DNA of 42,861 nucleotides from Rhizobiaceae bacterium (GTDB lineage: Bacteria; Pseudomonadota; Alphaproteobacteria; Rhizobiales; Rhizobiaceae), in assembly GCA_025458045.1 (NCBI GenBank), contig JALOTE010000007.1, forward strand, positions 1-42,861, given 5' to 3'. Below, one piece after another: positions 1 to 7,736 of the stretch (its first letter is position 1; the number at the start of each line of letters is the position of its first letter). Under the pieces are notes generated by a model. It had not been told where the DNA came from and made no database searches. It saw only the letters and a list, made by a program, of their open reading frames with translations. The translations under genes and the position numbers were made by a program.

Positions 1-339
1 GATGAACCGCGCGGCATTGGCGGGATATTCTACGACTATCTGCACTCAGGCAACGCAAAAGGCGAAGCATTGGCCGATGGCTCGGGCGGATGGGAAGCGG
101 ATTTCGCATTCACGCAGGATGTTGGGCGCAGCTTCGCCGACATCTACCCCAAGATCGTGCGCGCCAATTGGGCCAAACCCTATGACGATGCGACGCGGGA
201 CGAGCAATTGATCCGCCGCGGGCGCTATGTCGAATACAACCTGCTTTATGATCGCGGCACGATTTTCGGCCTGAAGACCGGCGGCAATGTCGCATCGATC
301 CTGTCATCCATGCCGCCCGTGGTGAAATGGCCGGGTTGA
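1..339 (+). CDS. hemF: Oxygen-dependent coproporphyrinogen III oxidase, C-terminal part
   Basis: The gene is cut by the left window edge; the last 112 codons are read from base 1. HemF oxidatively decarboxylates coproporphyrinogen III to protoporphyrinogen IX using O2, in the cytoplasm, on the way to heme and bacteriochlorophyll. The visible part holds the family's C-terminal signature: GGIFYDYL near the start, then [23 protein letters not shown], and the terminal block [14 protein letters not shown], which ends as the family normally does. About 190 N-terminal residues are missing if the protein has the usual length near 300. Its presence implies an aerobic or facultative lifestyle. Identity is seen in sequence; the link to the bch genes 20 kb away is only pathway knowledge. 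Confidence 0.96.
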   Translation, partial: DEPRGIGGIFYDYLHSGNAKGEALADGSGGWEADFAFTQDVGRSFADIYPKIVRANWAKPYDDATRDEQLIRRGRYVEYNLLYDRGTIFGLKTGGNVASILSSMPPVVKWPG

Positions 340-353
340 ACTGAACTGCCCAT

Positions 354-1607
354 TCAGACCCGGTCCAACAACTCCGCCTTCGTCAGCCGGAAGCCGCTTT
401 CCACCCAGCACAGTTCAAGTTCCTTCAGCCGCGCGCCTATCTCCGGGCCTTCGATCATGCCGAGGGCTTTCAAGTCACGGCCCGTGACTGGAAACACCGG
501 ACGGGTCCACGTATCTGCAAAACGCAGAAGCGTGAAGAACCGCGCGGCATCGCCCATGGCTTCGGTGTCACCCGCGGCAGCCTTTACACGCTTGGCAGCC
601 AGAGCAAGGCGCAGCCGGTCACGGATCGCCTGCACATCGCCAAAGTAGAGGAGCCGGGCCACCGCGGTTTCGGCCGTGTTGGGCGGGATCGCAGCAACCA
701 TTGCCTGCACCGTCAGCCGTGCGCCTTCGGCATTGGCCATCTTCAGCCGGGCGGCCATCGCTGCACGCCGTGCCGGATCATCCGGCGTGATGGCTGCAAG
801 CCGCAGCAGCGGGTCCGGCGCCCAGCCAAGCGCCTGTTCGGCGGCGATGATGCCGGGAATGGCGTCAATGCCCCAGTTGATCGTCTCGGGCAGCACCTCG
901 CCCAGCACACCGACCTGCCGCATCCAAAGCAGCGCGCGCGCCGGATCAGGCGCGGCGAGCAACTTCTTCATCTCGGACCAAACACGCTCCGCCGAAAGGC
1001 GGTTCACACCGGATTTGAGTTTTGCCGTCGCGCGGATGCCGTCGGCATCGGGCCGCCCCTGCCCGTGCCATGCAAAGAACCGGTAGAACCGCAGGGCACG
1101 CAGATGATCCTCGCGGATGCGTGTCTCCGCATCGCCGATGAAGCGGATCGTCCGGGTCTCGATATCGGCAAGGCCGCCATGGAAGTCATGCACATCGCCC
1201 TCTGAATCGCAGGCAAGGGCATTGATCGTGAAGTCGCGCCGCGCCGCATCCTCCGCCCAGTCGCGCCCGAAACGCACCGTCGCGTGGCGGCCGTCGGTTG
1301 CAATGTCGGCGCGCAAGGTGGTGATCTCGAAACCGCGACCGTCCCGGACAGCCGTAACCGTGCCATGTTCGATGCCTGTCGGCACCGCCTTGAAGCCCGC
1401 CATTTCGACACGCAGCATCGCCTGCTCTGGCAGGCAAGTCGTTGCAAAATCAATGTCGCCGGCGGCCTTGCCCATCAGCACATTGCGCACGGCGCCGCCG
1501 ACGATGCGCGTTTCCTCGCCATCGGCATTGAGGGCCTCAAAAAGAGCCCGCACCGCCGGATCAGCAAGAAACGGCGCGCGCGCGGCGTCCAATCGCACAC
1601 CGCTCAC
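354..1607 (-). CDS. cca: CCA tRNA nucleotidyltransferase (class II nucleotidyltransferase / poly(A) polymerase family)
   Basis: Adds or repairs the 3' CCA end of tRNAs. The 417-residue protein has the family head near residues 36-60: RIVGGAVRNVLMG followed by DIDFAT, the catalytic Asp-x-Asp of the nucleotidyltransferase fold. Then come RRDFTINALA, the HDFHGGLADI block and REDHLRALRFYRFFA, which bind tRNA and nucleotide. The start is a GTG at 1605-1607 that overlaps the stop of the upstream Nudix gene by 4 bp, so translation is probably coupled. It is the last gene of a three-gene left-facing operon (DUF1285, Nudix, cca), an arrangement common in Alphaproteobacteria. Family members can be A-adding, CC-adding or full CCA enzymes; a single gene favours the full CCA enzyme. 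Confidence 0.93.
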   Translation of the reverse strand: MSGVRLDAARAPFLADPAVRALFEALNADGEETRIVGGAVRNVLMGKAAGDIDFATTCLPEQAMLRVEMAGFKAVPTGIEHGTVTAVRDGRGFEITTLRADIATDGRHATVRFGRDWAEDAARRDFTINALACDSEGDVHDFHGGLADIETRTIRFIGDAETRIREDHLRALRFYRFFAWHGQGRPDADGIRATAKLKSGVNRLSAERVWSEMKKLLAAPDPARALLWMRQVGVLGEVLPETINWGIDAIPGIIAAEQALGWAPDPLLRLAAITPDDPARRAAMAARLKMANAEGARLTVQAMVAAIPPNTAETAVARLLYFGDVQAIRDRLRLALAAKRVKAAAGDTEAMGDAARFFTLLRFADTWTRPVFPVTGRDLKALGMIEGPEIGARLKELELCWVESGFRLTKAELLDRV

Positions 1608-2212
1608 TGGAACACCCGCTCGTAAAGCGCGCGGATGATCCCGGCGGTGACACCCCAGATCATGTGCGGACCATAGGGCATCTCGTAATAGAACCGTTCA
1701 TGGCCCTGCCATACGCGGCTGGCGCGCAGATGATTGGCCGGGTTGACCATAAAAGACAGCGGCACATGAAAGGCATCCTCCACCTCGTCAGGGTTGGGGC
1801 GCAGCGCAATTCCGCCAGGCACCAGCGCCACGACCGGCCGCACCCGATAGCCGCTGCCGGTGATGTAGTCAGGCAAAATGCCAAGCGGGCGGGGGACGGC
1901 GCGCGGCAAGCCGATTTCCTCCTCGGCCTCGCGCAGGGCGGCGGCGACCGGCCCGTCATCATCGGCATCGATGCCGCCGCCGGGAAAGGCGATCTGTCCC
2001 GTGTGCTTGCGCAAATTGGCGCTGCGCTTGGTAAGAATGACGCGCGGTTCGGTTGCATCATCCGTCACCGCGATCAACACGGCGGCATCGCGCAGGCCGG
2101 GCCGCACCAGCAGGTCGCGCGTTCCGGGGTTGAGACGGAAATCGCCATCCTCCAATGCCGGGTCGAAGGGGCGGGCGAAGCCCGAGCACAATGTTTCGAT
2201 CAGAGGGCTCAC
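1604..2212 (-). CDS. CoA-pyrophosphatase-like Nudix hydrolase
   Basis: Nudix hydrolase of about 202 residues, subgroup acting on CoA derivatives (NudL/YeaB-like), cleaving CoA to 3',5'-ADP and 4'-phosphopantetheine. The subgroup signature LTKRSANLRKHTGQIAFPGG lies directly before the Nudix helix, which carries ALREAEEEIGL with the metal-binding Glu residues. The GTG start at 2210-2212 overlaps the DUF1285 stop by 4 bp, and its stop overlaps the cca start by 4 bp, so all three genes are likely one transcript. No signal peptide or membrane segment is seen. The substrate is inferred from the motif, not shown; other nucleotide-diphosphate substrates remain possible. Confidence 0.88.
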   Translation of the reverse strand: MSPLIETLCSGFARPFDPALEDGDFRLNPGTRDLLVRPGLRDAAVLIAVTDDATEPRVILTKRSANLRKHTGQIAFPGGGIDADDDGPVAAALREAEEEIGLPRAVPRPLGILPDYITGSGYRVRPVVALVPGGIALRPNPDEVEDAFHVPLSFMVNPANHLRASRVWQGHERFYYEMPYGPHMIWGVTAGIIRALYERVFQ

Positions 2213-2817
2213 GCGGCCACCATGCGCGCAAGTTCATCGGCGGCCATGACGGGAAACACCGCGCCGCCGGAGCGGATGGCGAACATCATCCGCCCGTCCA
2301 GCGTGATCTCTTCGCCTGCGGCGATCAATGCATGCATCGCCGCGCGCGTGAACAGTCCTTCCAGCCGCCCGCGTACATGCAGATAGGGCTTCAACCCGCC
2401 ATGTTCCGGCTCGACATCGAAGCGCAGCGCATGCTCCGGCCCGACTGCCACGACATCGCCGACATTGGTGCGCGCCGTGATGACCTGGCTCCCGCCCGCG
2501 CCGCTGACATCGATGTCGACGATGGTGAAATGCGCGTCCTCAACCCGTATGCCGACCTTTTCCACCGGGGTGACGAGGTAGGTTTTGCCGTCCTCATCCT
2601 TGCGCAGGACGGAGGCGAACAATTCCACCATGGCCGGCCGGCCGATCGGCGTGCCGCAGTAAAACCATGTGCCGTCACGGCGGATTTCCATGTCGATGTC
2701 GCCGCAAAAAGGCGGGTTCCAGCGCTCGACAGGCGGGATGCGGCGCGGGCCACCCGCCGTCCCGCCATGCGCAAGGCTGATCATCGCGGCCAATCCGGTT
2801 GTGTCCGGTGCTGTCAT
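2209..2817 (-). CDS. DUF1285 family protein
   Basis: About 202 residues, matching the alphaproteobacterial DUF1285 family. Recognisable parts are PPVERWNPPFCGDIDMEI, the repeat-like beta segments DGTWFYCGTPIGRPAMVELF and LRKDEDGKTYLVTPVEKVGI, and a C-terminal half of similar beta-rich character. No catalytic motif is evident and no signal peptide is present; structural work on the family has suggested a ligand-binding role, but a function is not established. It is the first gene of the DUF1285-Nudix-cca operon. Its ATG at 2815-2817 faces away from the moxR operon across a 184-bp divergent promoter region (2818-3001) in which I see no clear operator. Confidence 0.85.
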   Translation of the reverse strand: MTAPDTTGLAAMISLAHGGTAGGPRRIPPVERWNPPFCGDIDMEIRRDGTWFYCGTPIGRPAMVELFASVLRKDEDGKTYLVTPVEKVGIRVEDAHFTIVDIDVSGAGGSQVITARTNVGDVVAVGPEHALRFDVEPEHGGLKPYLHVRGRLEGLFTRAAMHALIAAGEEITLDGRMMFAIRSGGAVFPVMAADELARMVAA

Positions 2818-3001
2818 CGCAAGAAACCCTGATCCGTCGTCGTCACGCGCAATTCATTGGTAGAACAGCTGGTCACGAAATAGTCACTCTTGGGTTGCTT
2901 GTCAGCGGGGTCATGTCCCCTACCCTTGAAAGGCGGGCGCATGATTCCGCCGCGCCGCAAATTTCGCATCATGCGGGGCGACCCGCCGTCAAGGAGCACC
3001 C

Positions 3002-4018
3002 ATGAGCGCCCACACCCGCACCGACAAGACAGACGAATCGAAGTTGGTCGCAGAGGCAGAGGCCGCACTCGACACGCTCAAGAGCGTCAAATCCGCCATC
3101 GGCACGGTGATCTTCGGGCAGGAAGAGGTGGTCGAGCGCACGCTCGCCGCGATTCTCGCAGGCGGCCATGTACTGCTCGTCGGCGTGCCAGGCCTCGCCA
3201 AGACGAAGCTTGTCGACACGCTGGGCACCGTGCTCGGGCTTGGTGCAAGCCGCATCCAGTTCACGCCCGACCTGATGCCGCCGGATATTCTCGGCTCAGA
3301 AGTGCTTGAACAGGCAGCGGACGGCAAGCGCTCGTTCCGCTTCATCAAGGGGCCGATCTTCACGCAATTGCTGATGGCCGACGAGATCAACCGCGCCTCG
3401 CCGCGCACGCAATCGGCGCTGTTGCAGGCGATGCAGGAGTACCACGTCACGGTTGCCGGCCAAAGCCATGACCTGCCGAAGCCGTTCCACGTGCTGGCCA
3501 CGCAAAACCCCCTGGAGCAGGAAGGCACCTACCCGCTGCCGGAAGCCCAGCTTGACCGCTTCCTGATGCAGATCGACGTGCGCTATCCGGCGCTCGACGC
3601 GGAACGCCGCGTGCTGCTCGACACGACGGGCTCGTCAGGGGCCAAGGCTGCCAAGGTGATCGATGCGGCCCGGCTTTCCGAAATCCAGTCGCTGGTGCGC
3701 CGGATGCCCGTCCCGGAAAGCGTCGTGGAATCGATCCTGACGCTGGTCCGCTCCGCCCGCCCCGGCCACGGCAATAGTGATGTCGACCGGCAGGTGGCGT
3801 GGGGTCCCGGCCCGCGCGCCGGCCAGGCGATGATGCTGTGCGTGCGCGGCCGCGCGCTGGCCGACGGGCGTCTGGCACCTTCGGTGGACGATGTGCGGGC
3901 GCTCGCCGAGCCTGTGTTGCAGCACCGCATGGCGCTGACATTTGCAGCGCGTGCCGAAGGCGTGAAGGTCGCCGATGTCATCGCGCGGCTTGTGGCTGGT
4001 CTGGACAAGCGCGCATGA
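3002..4018 (+). CDS. MoxR-family AAA+ ATPase
   Basis: MoxR ATPases act as chaperones that help assemble or activate von Willebrand (VWA) domain partners. The 338-residue protein carries the Walker A variant GVPGLAKTK near residues 59-67, Walker B LLMADEINRASP, the sensor 1 block VLATQNPLEQEGTYPLPEAQLDRF typical of MoxR, and a C-terminal lid domain. The ATG at 3002 follows AAGGAG at suitable spacing. Its stop overlaps the DUF58 start (ATGA at 4015-4018). It heads a four-gene operon of MoxR, DUF58, BatA/DUF4159 and VWA-like proteins, which is the classical MoxR-Bat-like arrangement. The process served (envelope integrity, stress tolerance or assembly of a complex) cannot be read from the sequence. 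Confidence 0.95.
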   Translation: MSAHTRTDKTDESKLVAEAEAALDTLKSVKSAIGTVIFGQEEVVERTLAAILAGGHVLLVGVPGLAKTKLVDTLGTVLGLGASRIQFTPDLMPPDILGSEVLEQAADGKRSFRFIKGPIFTQLLMADEINRASPRTQSALLQAMQEYHVTVAGQSHDLPKPFHVLATQNPLEQEGTYPLPEAQLDRFLMQIDVRYPALDAERRVLLDTTGSSGAKAAKVIDAARLSEIQSLVRRMPVPESVVESILTLVRSARPGHGNSDVDRQVAWGPGPRAGQAMMLCVRGRALADGRLAPSVDDVRALAEPVLQHRMALTFAARAEGVKVADVIARLVAGLDKRA

Positions 4019-4914
4019 CGGCGCTGGGCGCACGCGTCCAGCGGGGAGACCGCGCGACGGTTCTCGCCCGGTCGCGCGCGCGCGCCGCGTTGCTGCCTGA
4101 TCTTCTGGTTGAAGCGCGCCGCATCGCCAACATCATCACGCCGGGCTGGCATGGCCGAAGGCGGCGCGGCATCGGCGAGGAATTCTGGCAATACCGGCCT
4201 TATGCGCCAGGCGAAACCGTCGCCCGTATCGACTGGCGGCGCTCGGCGCGCGACGAGCACATCTATGTGCGCGACCTTGAATGGCAGGCGGCGCACACGG
4301 TCTGGCTTTGGGCCGATCCGTCACCGTCGATGCTGTTCCAGTCGCGGGGCGCGACCATCTCGAAGGAATCGCGCGCGCTCGTGATCGTGCTCGCCTTGGC
4401 CGAGTTGCTGTCCCGCTCCGGCGAGCGCATTGCCTATCCCGGCGCTTTTGCGCCGACCGCCTCGCGGCTTGGGGCAGAACGCCTTGCCGCCAGCCTCTAC
4501 GGTGAAACCGCGCTCGCCGATCAGCCGGACCTTAGCCATGTCGGCGGGGCGAGCGATCTGGTGATCGTCAGCGATTTTCTGGATGAGCCGGAAGCGATCG
4601 AGGCGCGTTTCGCGCCGCTCGCGGCACGCGGAACGCGTGTGCATTTCGTCGAAGTGGCCGATCCGGTCGAGGAAAGCTTTCCCTATGCCGGTCGGACCGA
4701 GTTTCTGGATCCGGAGACCGGCGAGAAGCTGACGGCAGGGCGCGCCGAGACGATCGCGGCGGAATATCGCGCGCTCTATCTGGCGCGCCGCGAGGCCCTG
4801 TCGCGCTTCGCGCAGACGCGCGGCTGGACGCACACCGTCACGCATACCGATGCGCTGGCGTCCGCCGCCCTGGTCCGGCTGTTCGGGCTTTTGTCAGGCG
4901 AGGGGTCGGCATGA
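4015..4914 (+). CDS. DUF58 domain protein (VWA-like)
   Basis: 299 residues when started at the ATG overlapping the moxR stop. The DUF58 core is clear: EEFWQYRPYAPGETVARIDW, followed by SARDEHIYVRDLEWQ and the VWA-type metal site DPSPSM (D-x-S-x-S pattern) at about residue 100. DUF58 proteins are the usual direct partners of MoxR ATPases. No signal peptide or membrane segment is seen, so it is probably cytoplasmic and meets the membrane-bound VWA/BatA proteins encoded downstream. It ends in another ATGA overlap with the next gene at 4911-4914, so coupled translation is expected. The partnership is inferred from family knowledge and gene order. Confidence 0.93.
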   Translation: MTALGARVQRGDRATVLARSRARAALLPDLLVEARRIANIITPGWHGRRRRGIGEEFWQYRPYAPGETVARIDWRRSARDEHIYVRDLEWQAAHTVWLWADPSPSMLFQSRGATISKESRALVIVLALAELLSRSGERIAYPGAFAPTASRLGAERLAASLYGETALADQPDLSHVGGASDLVIVSDFLDEPEAIEARFAPLAARGTRVHFVEVADPVEESFPYAGRTEFLDPETGEKLTAGRAETIAAEYRALYLARREALSRFAQTRGWTHTVTHTDALASAALVRLFGLLSGEGSA

Positions 4915-7736
4915 TCGGCTTTGGCGCGCCGTTGGTTCTGGCTGGTTTCATCGTCCTTCCGGCGATCTGGTGGCTGTTGCGTCTCACCCCGCCGCGCCCG
5001 GAAACAGAGACATTCCCGCCGCTGAAAATCCTCATGCGCATCATCCGCAAGGATGAAACACCGCACAAGAGCCCATGGTGGCTGACGCTTCTGCGCTTGG
5101 CGCTGGCCTCGCTGCTCATTCTTGCCCTGGCGCGGCCGATGCTGAACCCGCAGGCCGATCTGTCCACCGGAGACGGCCCGGTTGCGCTCCTCATCGACAA
5201 CAGCTGGATCAGCGGGCCGGACTGGGATGCCCGCCAGATCACGGCGCGCGGGCTGATCGAGGATGCGGGCGAGCGCGGGCAACCGGTGCTGATGGCGTTT
5301 TCCGCCATGGCGCCCAATGCCGAAATCGGTCCGTTCGAGACAGAAGCGGCGCTGGAGCGGCTGGAGGCGGCGCAGCCCGAACCCGTCTCGTCCGACCGCA
5401 ACCTTGCGCTTGCCCGGTTGACCGAGGGTGCCCGCGACCTCGCGGCAAGCGGCGGCGTCTCGCTCGCCCTCCTCTCGGATGGACTGGCGGCGGCGAACCC
5501 GTTGCCGACGCCCGACGCGACCGTGTTCTCATCCGTCACGCTGTTTTCTCCCGCGGAGCGCCGCGCATTGGCGCTGACCGGCACGGACAATGGCGCGGAC
5601 GCGATGGTTGTTGCAGCCGCACGCGATCCGTCCCAGATGGAGGCGGCGGTGATGAACGTGACGGCCTTCGACAGCCGCAGCCGGCCAATCGCCTCCGCAC
5701 CGCTGACATTTGCCGCCGGCGAAGATACGGGCGAGGCACGCATCGAACTGCCATTTGAGTTGCGCAACGCCATCGCCAGCATCGCCATTGATGCCACACC
5801 GCAGGCCGGTGCTGTGCGCCTGCTCGATTCAACGTCTGGCCGGCGGCGCGTCGCGCTTGTGGCCGCCGCAACGGCAGATGGCGCGCAGCCCTTGCTCGCG
5901 CCGCTCCACTATATCCGGCAGGCGCTTCTTCCCTTCGCCGACATTGTGGAGCCCGAAGGCGATGATCTGGAGGCGGTGATTGCACAGGCGCTCGATGACC
6001 GGCCGTCGGTTGTGGTGCTGGCCGATGTCGGCGTCATGCCGGAGGCGGCGCGGACGCGTCTCCAAGGCTGGGTCGAGGATGGCGGCATGCTGATCCGCTT
6101 CGCCGGTCCGCGGCTTGCAGCAACGGAAAGTGGCGATGACGCGCTCCTGCCGGTGCGCCTGCGCAGCGGCGAACGGGCTTTGGATGGCGCATTGTCGTGG
6201 AATGAGCCACAGCCCATCGCCGCCTTTCCGGCCGTTGGCCCGTTCGCAGGTTTGCCCGCCCCGCAGGATGTCAGCGTCAGGCGGCAGGTTCTGGCCGAGC
6301 CGGACATTTCGACGCCGGAACGCACCTGGGCGAGCCTGACCGACGGCACGCCGCTCGTGACCGGGCGCACGCTCGAACGCGGCACGGTTGCGTTGTTCCA
6401 TGTCGGGTCGGATGCCGTCTGGTCGAACCTGCCGATTTCGGGCAGCTTTGTTGACATGCTGCGCCGCCTCGTGCGCCTGTCATCGGCCGCGGGAAGCGGA
6501 GGCGATGCGGCGGGCGGAACACTGGCTCCGCTGCGCACGCTGGATGCGCAAGGCCGCCTTGGCCAGCCGCCCGCAACGGCCAAGCCCGCCGAAGCAGAAA
6601 CGCCTGTCTCATTTGAAAATCCCCCCGGCCTTTATGGCGTCGCCGATGGATTCCGTGCCATGAACCTGTTTGCCGCCGACACCCGCTTTGCACCGCTCGA
6701 ACCCGGTGCGGATTGGCCAACCTTGACGCGCGCGGCCTATGCCGACACGGCCGAAACCGATCTGCGGGGGCCGTTGTTCGCCGGGGGCCTGTTGCTCCTT
6801 CTGCTCGATGCGCTGGCGGTGCTGTGGATGTCGGGGGCATTGAGGGGCGCAGCGCGCGCGCCGCGCCGCGTGGCGGCGTCGGCGGCATTGGGCCTGTTTG
6901 TCGCGGGCGGCTCGGTCTCCGGGATTGACCATGCGCGCGCGCAAAGCACGGACAACGCTCCGGCTGCTCAGGTGACAGAAATCGATGAACTGGCGGCGAT
7001 CGAGGCGATCAGCCAGACGCGGATCGCCTATGTGCTGACGGGCAACGCGATCATTGACGAAACGACCGAAGCGGGCATTCGCGGGCTTTCGGATTACCTC
7101 GCAAGCCGCACCGCCCTGGAGCCGGGCGCGCCGATGGCCGTCAATCCGGAAACCGATGAACTGGCCTTCTATCCGCTGATCTACTGGCCCATCGATCCGG
7201 ACAGCCCGGCACCGTCCGCCGCAGCGCTGCAACGCATCGATGCCTATATGAAAAACGGCGGAACCGTGCTGTTCGACACGCGCGACCAGTTGACCTCCGG
7301 CCTTGACCCGAACGCATCGCCCGCAACGCGGCGGCTGCGCGACATGCTGGCGGGGATGAACATTCCGCCCTTGGAGCCCGTCCCGCAGGACCATGTGCTG
7401 ACCAAGTCCTTTTTCATCCTGACGGAGTTTCCCGGCCGCTACCGCGGATCGCCGCTTTGGGTGGAAGCCGCCAATGCGCCGGTCGGCGACCAGCCATCCC
7501 GCCCGGTGCGGACCCTCGACGGCATCACACCAATCATGATCACCGGCAATGATTTCGCCGGCGCATGGGCGGCAGACGCATTCGGCGAGCCTCTTTACGC
7601 CACAGTGCCGGACGATCCGTTGCAGCGGCTCTATGCCTACCGGGCGGGCGTCAACATCATGATGGTGATGCTGACAGGGAACTACAAATCCGATCAAGTG
7701 CATGTGCCGGCGCTGCTGGAGCGGCTCGGGCAATGA
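4911..7736 (+). CDS. BatA N-terminal / DUF4159 domain membrane protein
   Basis: A 941-residue membrane protein. Residues about 1-80 form the aerotolerance-regulator (BatA) N-terminal module with two membrane helices (near 6-24 and 57-77) around a short polar stretch starting PPRPETETFPPL. A degenerate VWA-like segment follows with LLIDNSW at about residue 93; the metal site D-x-S-x-S is incomplete, with Ile in place of the last Ser. Two further hydrophobic segments lie near 619-643 and 651-670. Residues about 700-941 match DUF4159, a glutamine-amidotransferase-like fold (RIAYVLTGN, YPLIYWPID, NGGTVLFDT). It starts in an ATGA overlap with the DUF58 gene and ends overlapping the next start. A periplasmic or membrane partner of the MoxR/DUF58 pair is likely; the biochemical role is unknown. 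Confidence 0.92.
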   Translation: MIGFGAPLVLAGFIVLPAIWWLLRLTPPRPETETFPPLKILMRIIRKDETPHKSPWWLTLLRLALASLLILALARPMLNPQADLSTGDGPVALLIDNSWISGPDWDARQITARGLIEDAGERGQPVLMAFSAMAPNAEIGPFETEAALERLEAAQPEPVSSDRNLALARLTEGARDLAASGGVSLALLSDGLAAANPLPTPDATVFSSVTLFSPAERRALALTGTDNGADAMVVAAARDPSQMEAAVMNVTAFDSRSRPIASAPLTFAAGEDTGEARIELPFELRNAIASIAIDATPQAGAVRLLDSTSGRRRVALVAAATADGAQPLLAPLHYIRQALLPFADIVEPEGDDLEAVIAQALDDRPSVVVLADVGVMPEAARTRLQGWVEDGGMLIRFAGPRLAATESGDDALLPVRLRSGERALDGALSWNEPQPIAAFPAVGPFAGLPAPQDVSVRRQVLAEPDISTPERTWASLTDGTPLVTGRTLERGTVALFHVGSDAVWSNLPISGSFVDMLRRLVRLSSAAGSGGDAAGGTLAPLRTLDAQGRLGQPPATAKPAEAETPVSFENPPGLYGVADGFRAMNLFAADTRFAPLEPGADWPTLTRAAYADTAETDLRGPLFAGGLLLLLLDALAVLWMSGALRGAARAPRRVAASAALGLFVAGGSVSGIDHARAQSTDNAPAAQVTEIDELAAIEAISQTRIAYVLTGNAIIDETTEAGIRGLSDYLASRTALEPGAPMAVNPETDELAFYPLIYWPIDPDSPAPSAAALQRIDAYMKNGGTVLFDTRDQLTSGLDPNASPATRRLRDMLAGMNIPPLEPVPQDHVLTKSFFILTEFPGRYRGSPLWVEAANAPVGDQPSRPVRTLDGITPIMITGNDFAGAWAADAFGEPLYATVPDDPLQRLYAYRAGVNIMMVMLTGNYKSDQVHVPALLERLGQ

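Noticed and set aside
2818-3001. Small reading frames in the DUF1285-moxR divergent gap
   Set aside because: They overlap the neighbouring genes, lack ribosome sites and look like no known protein.
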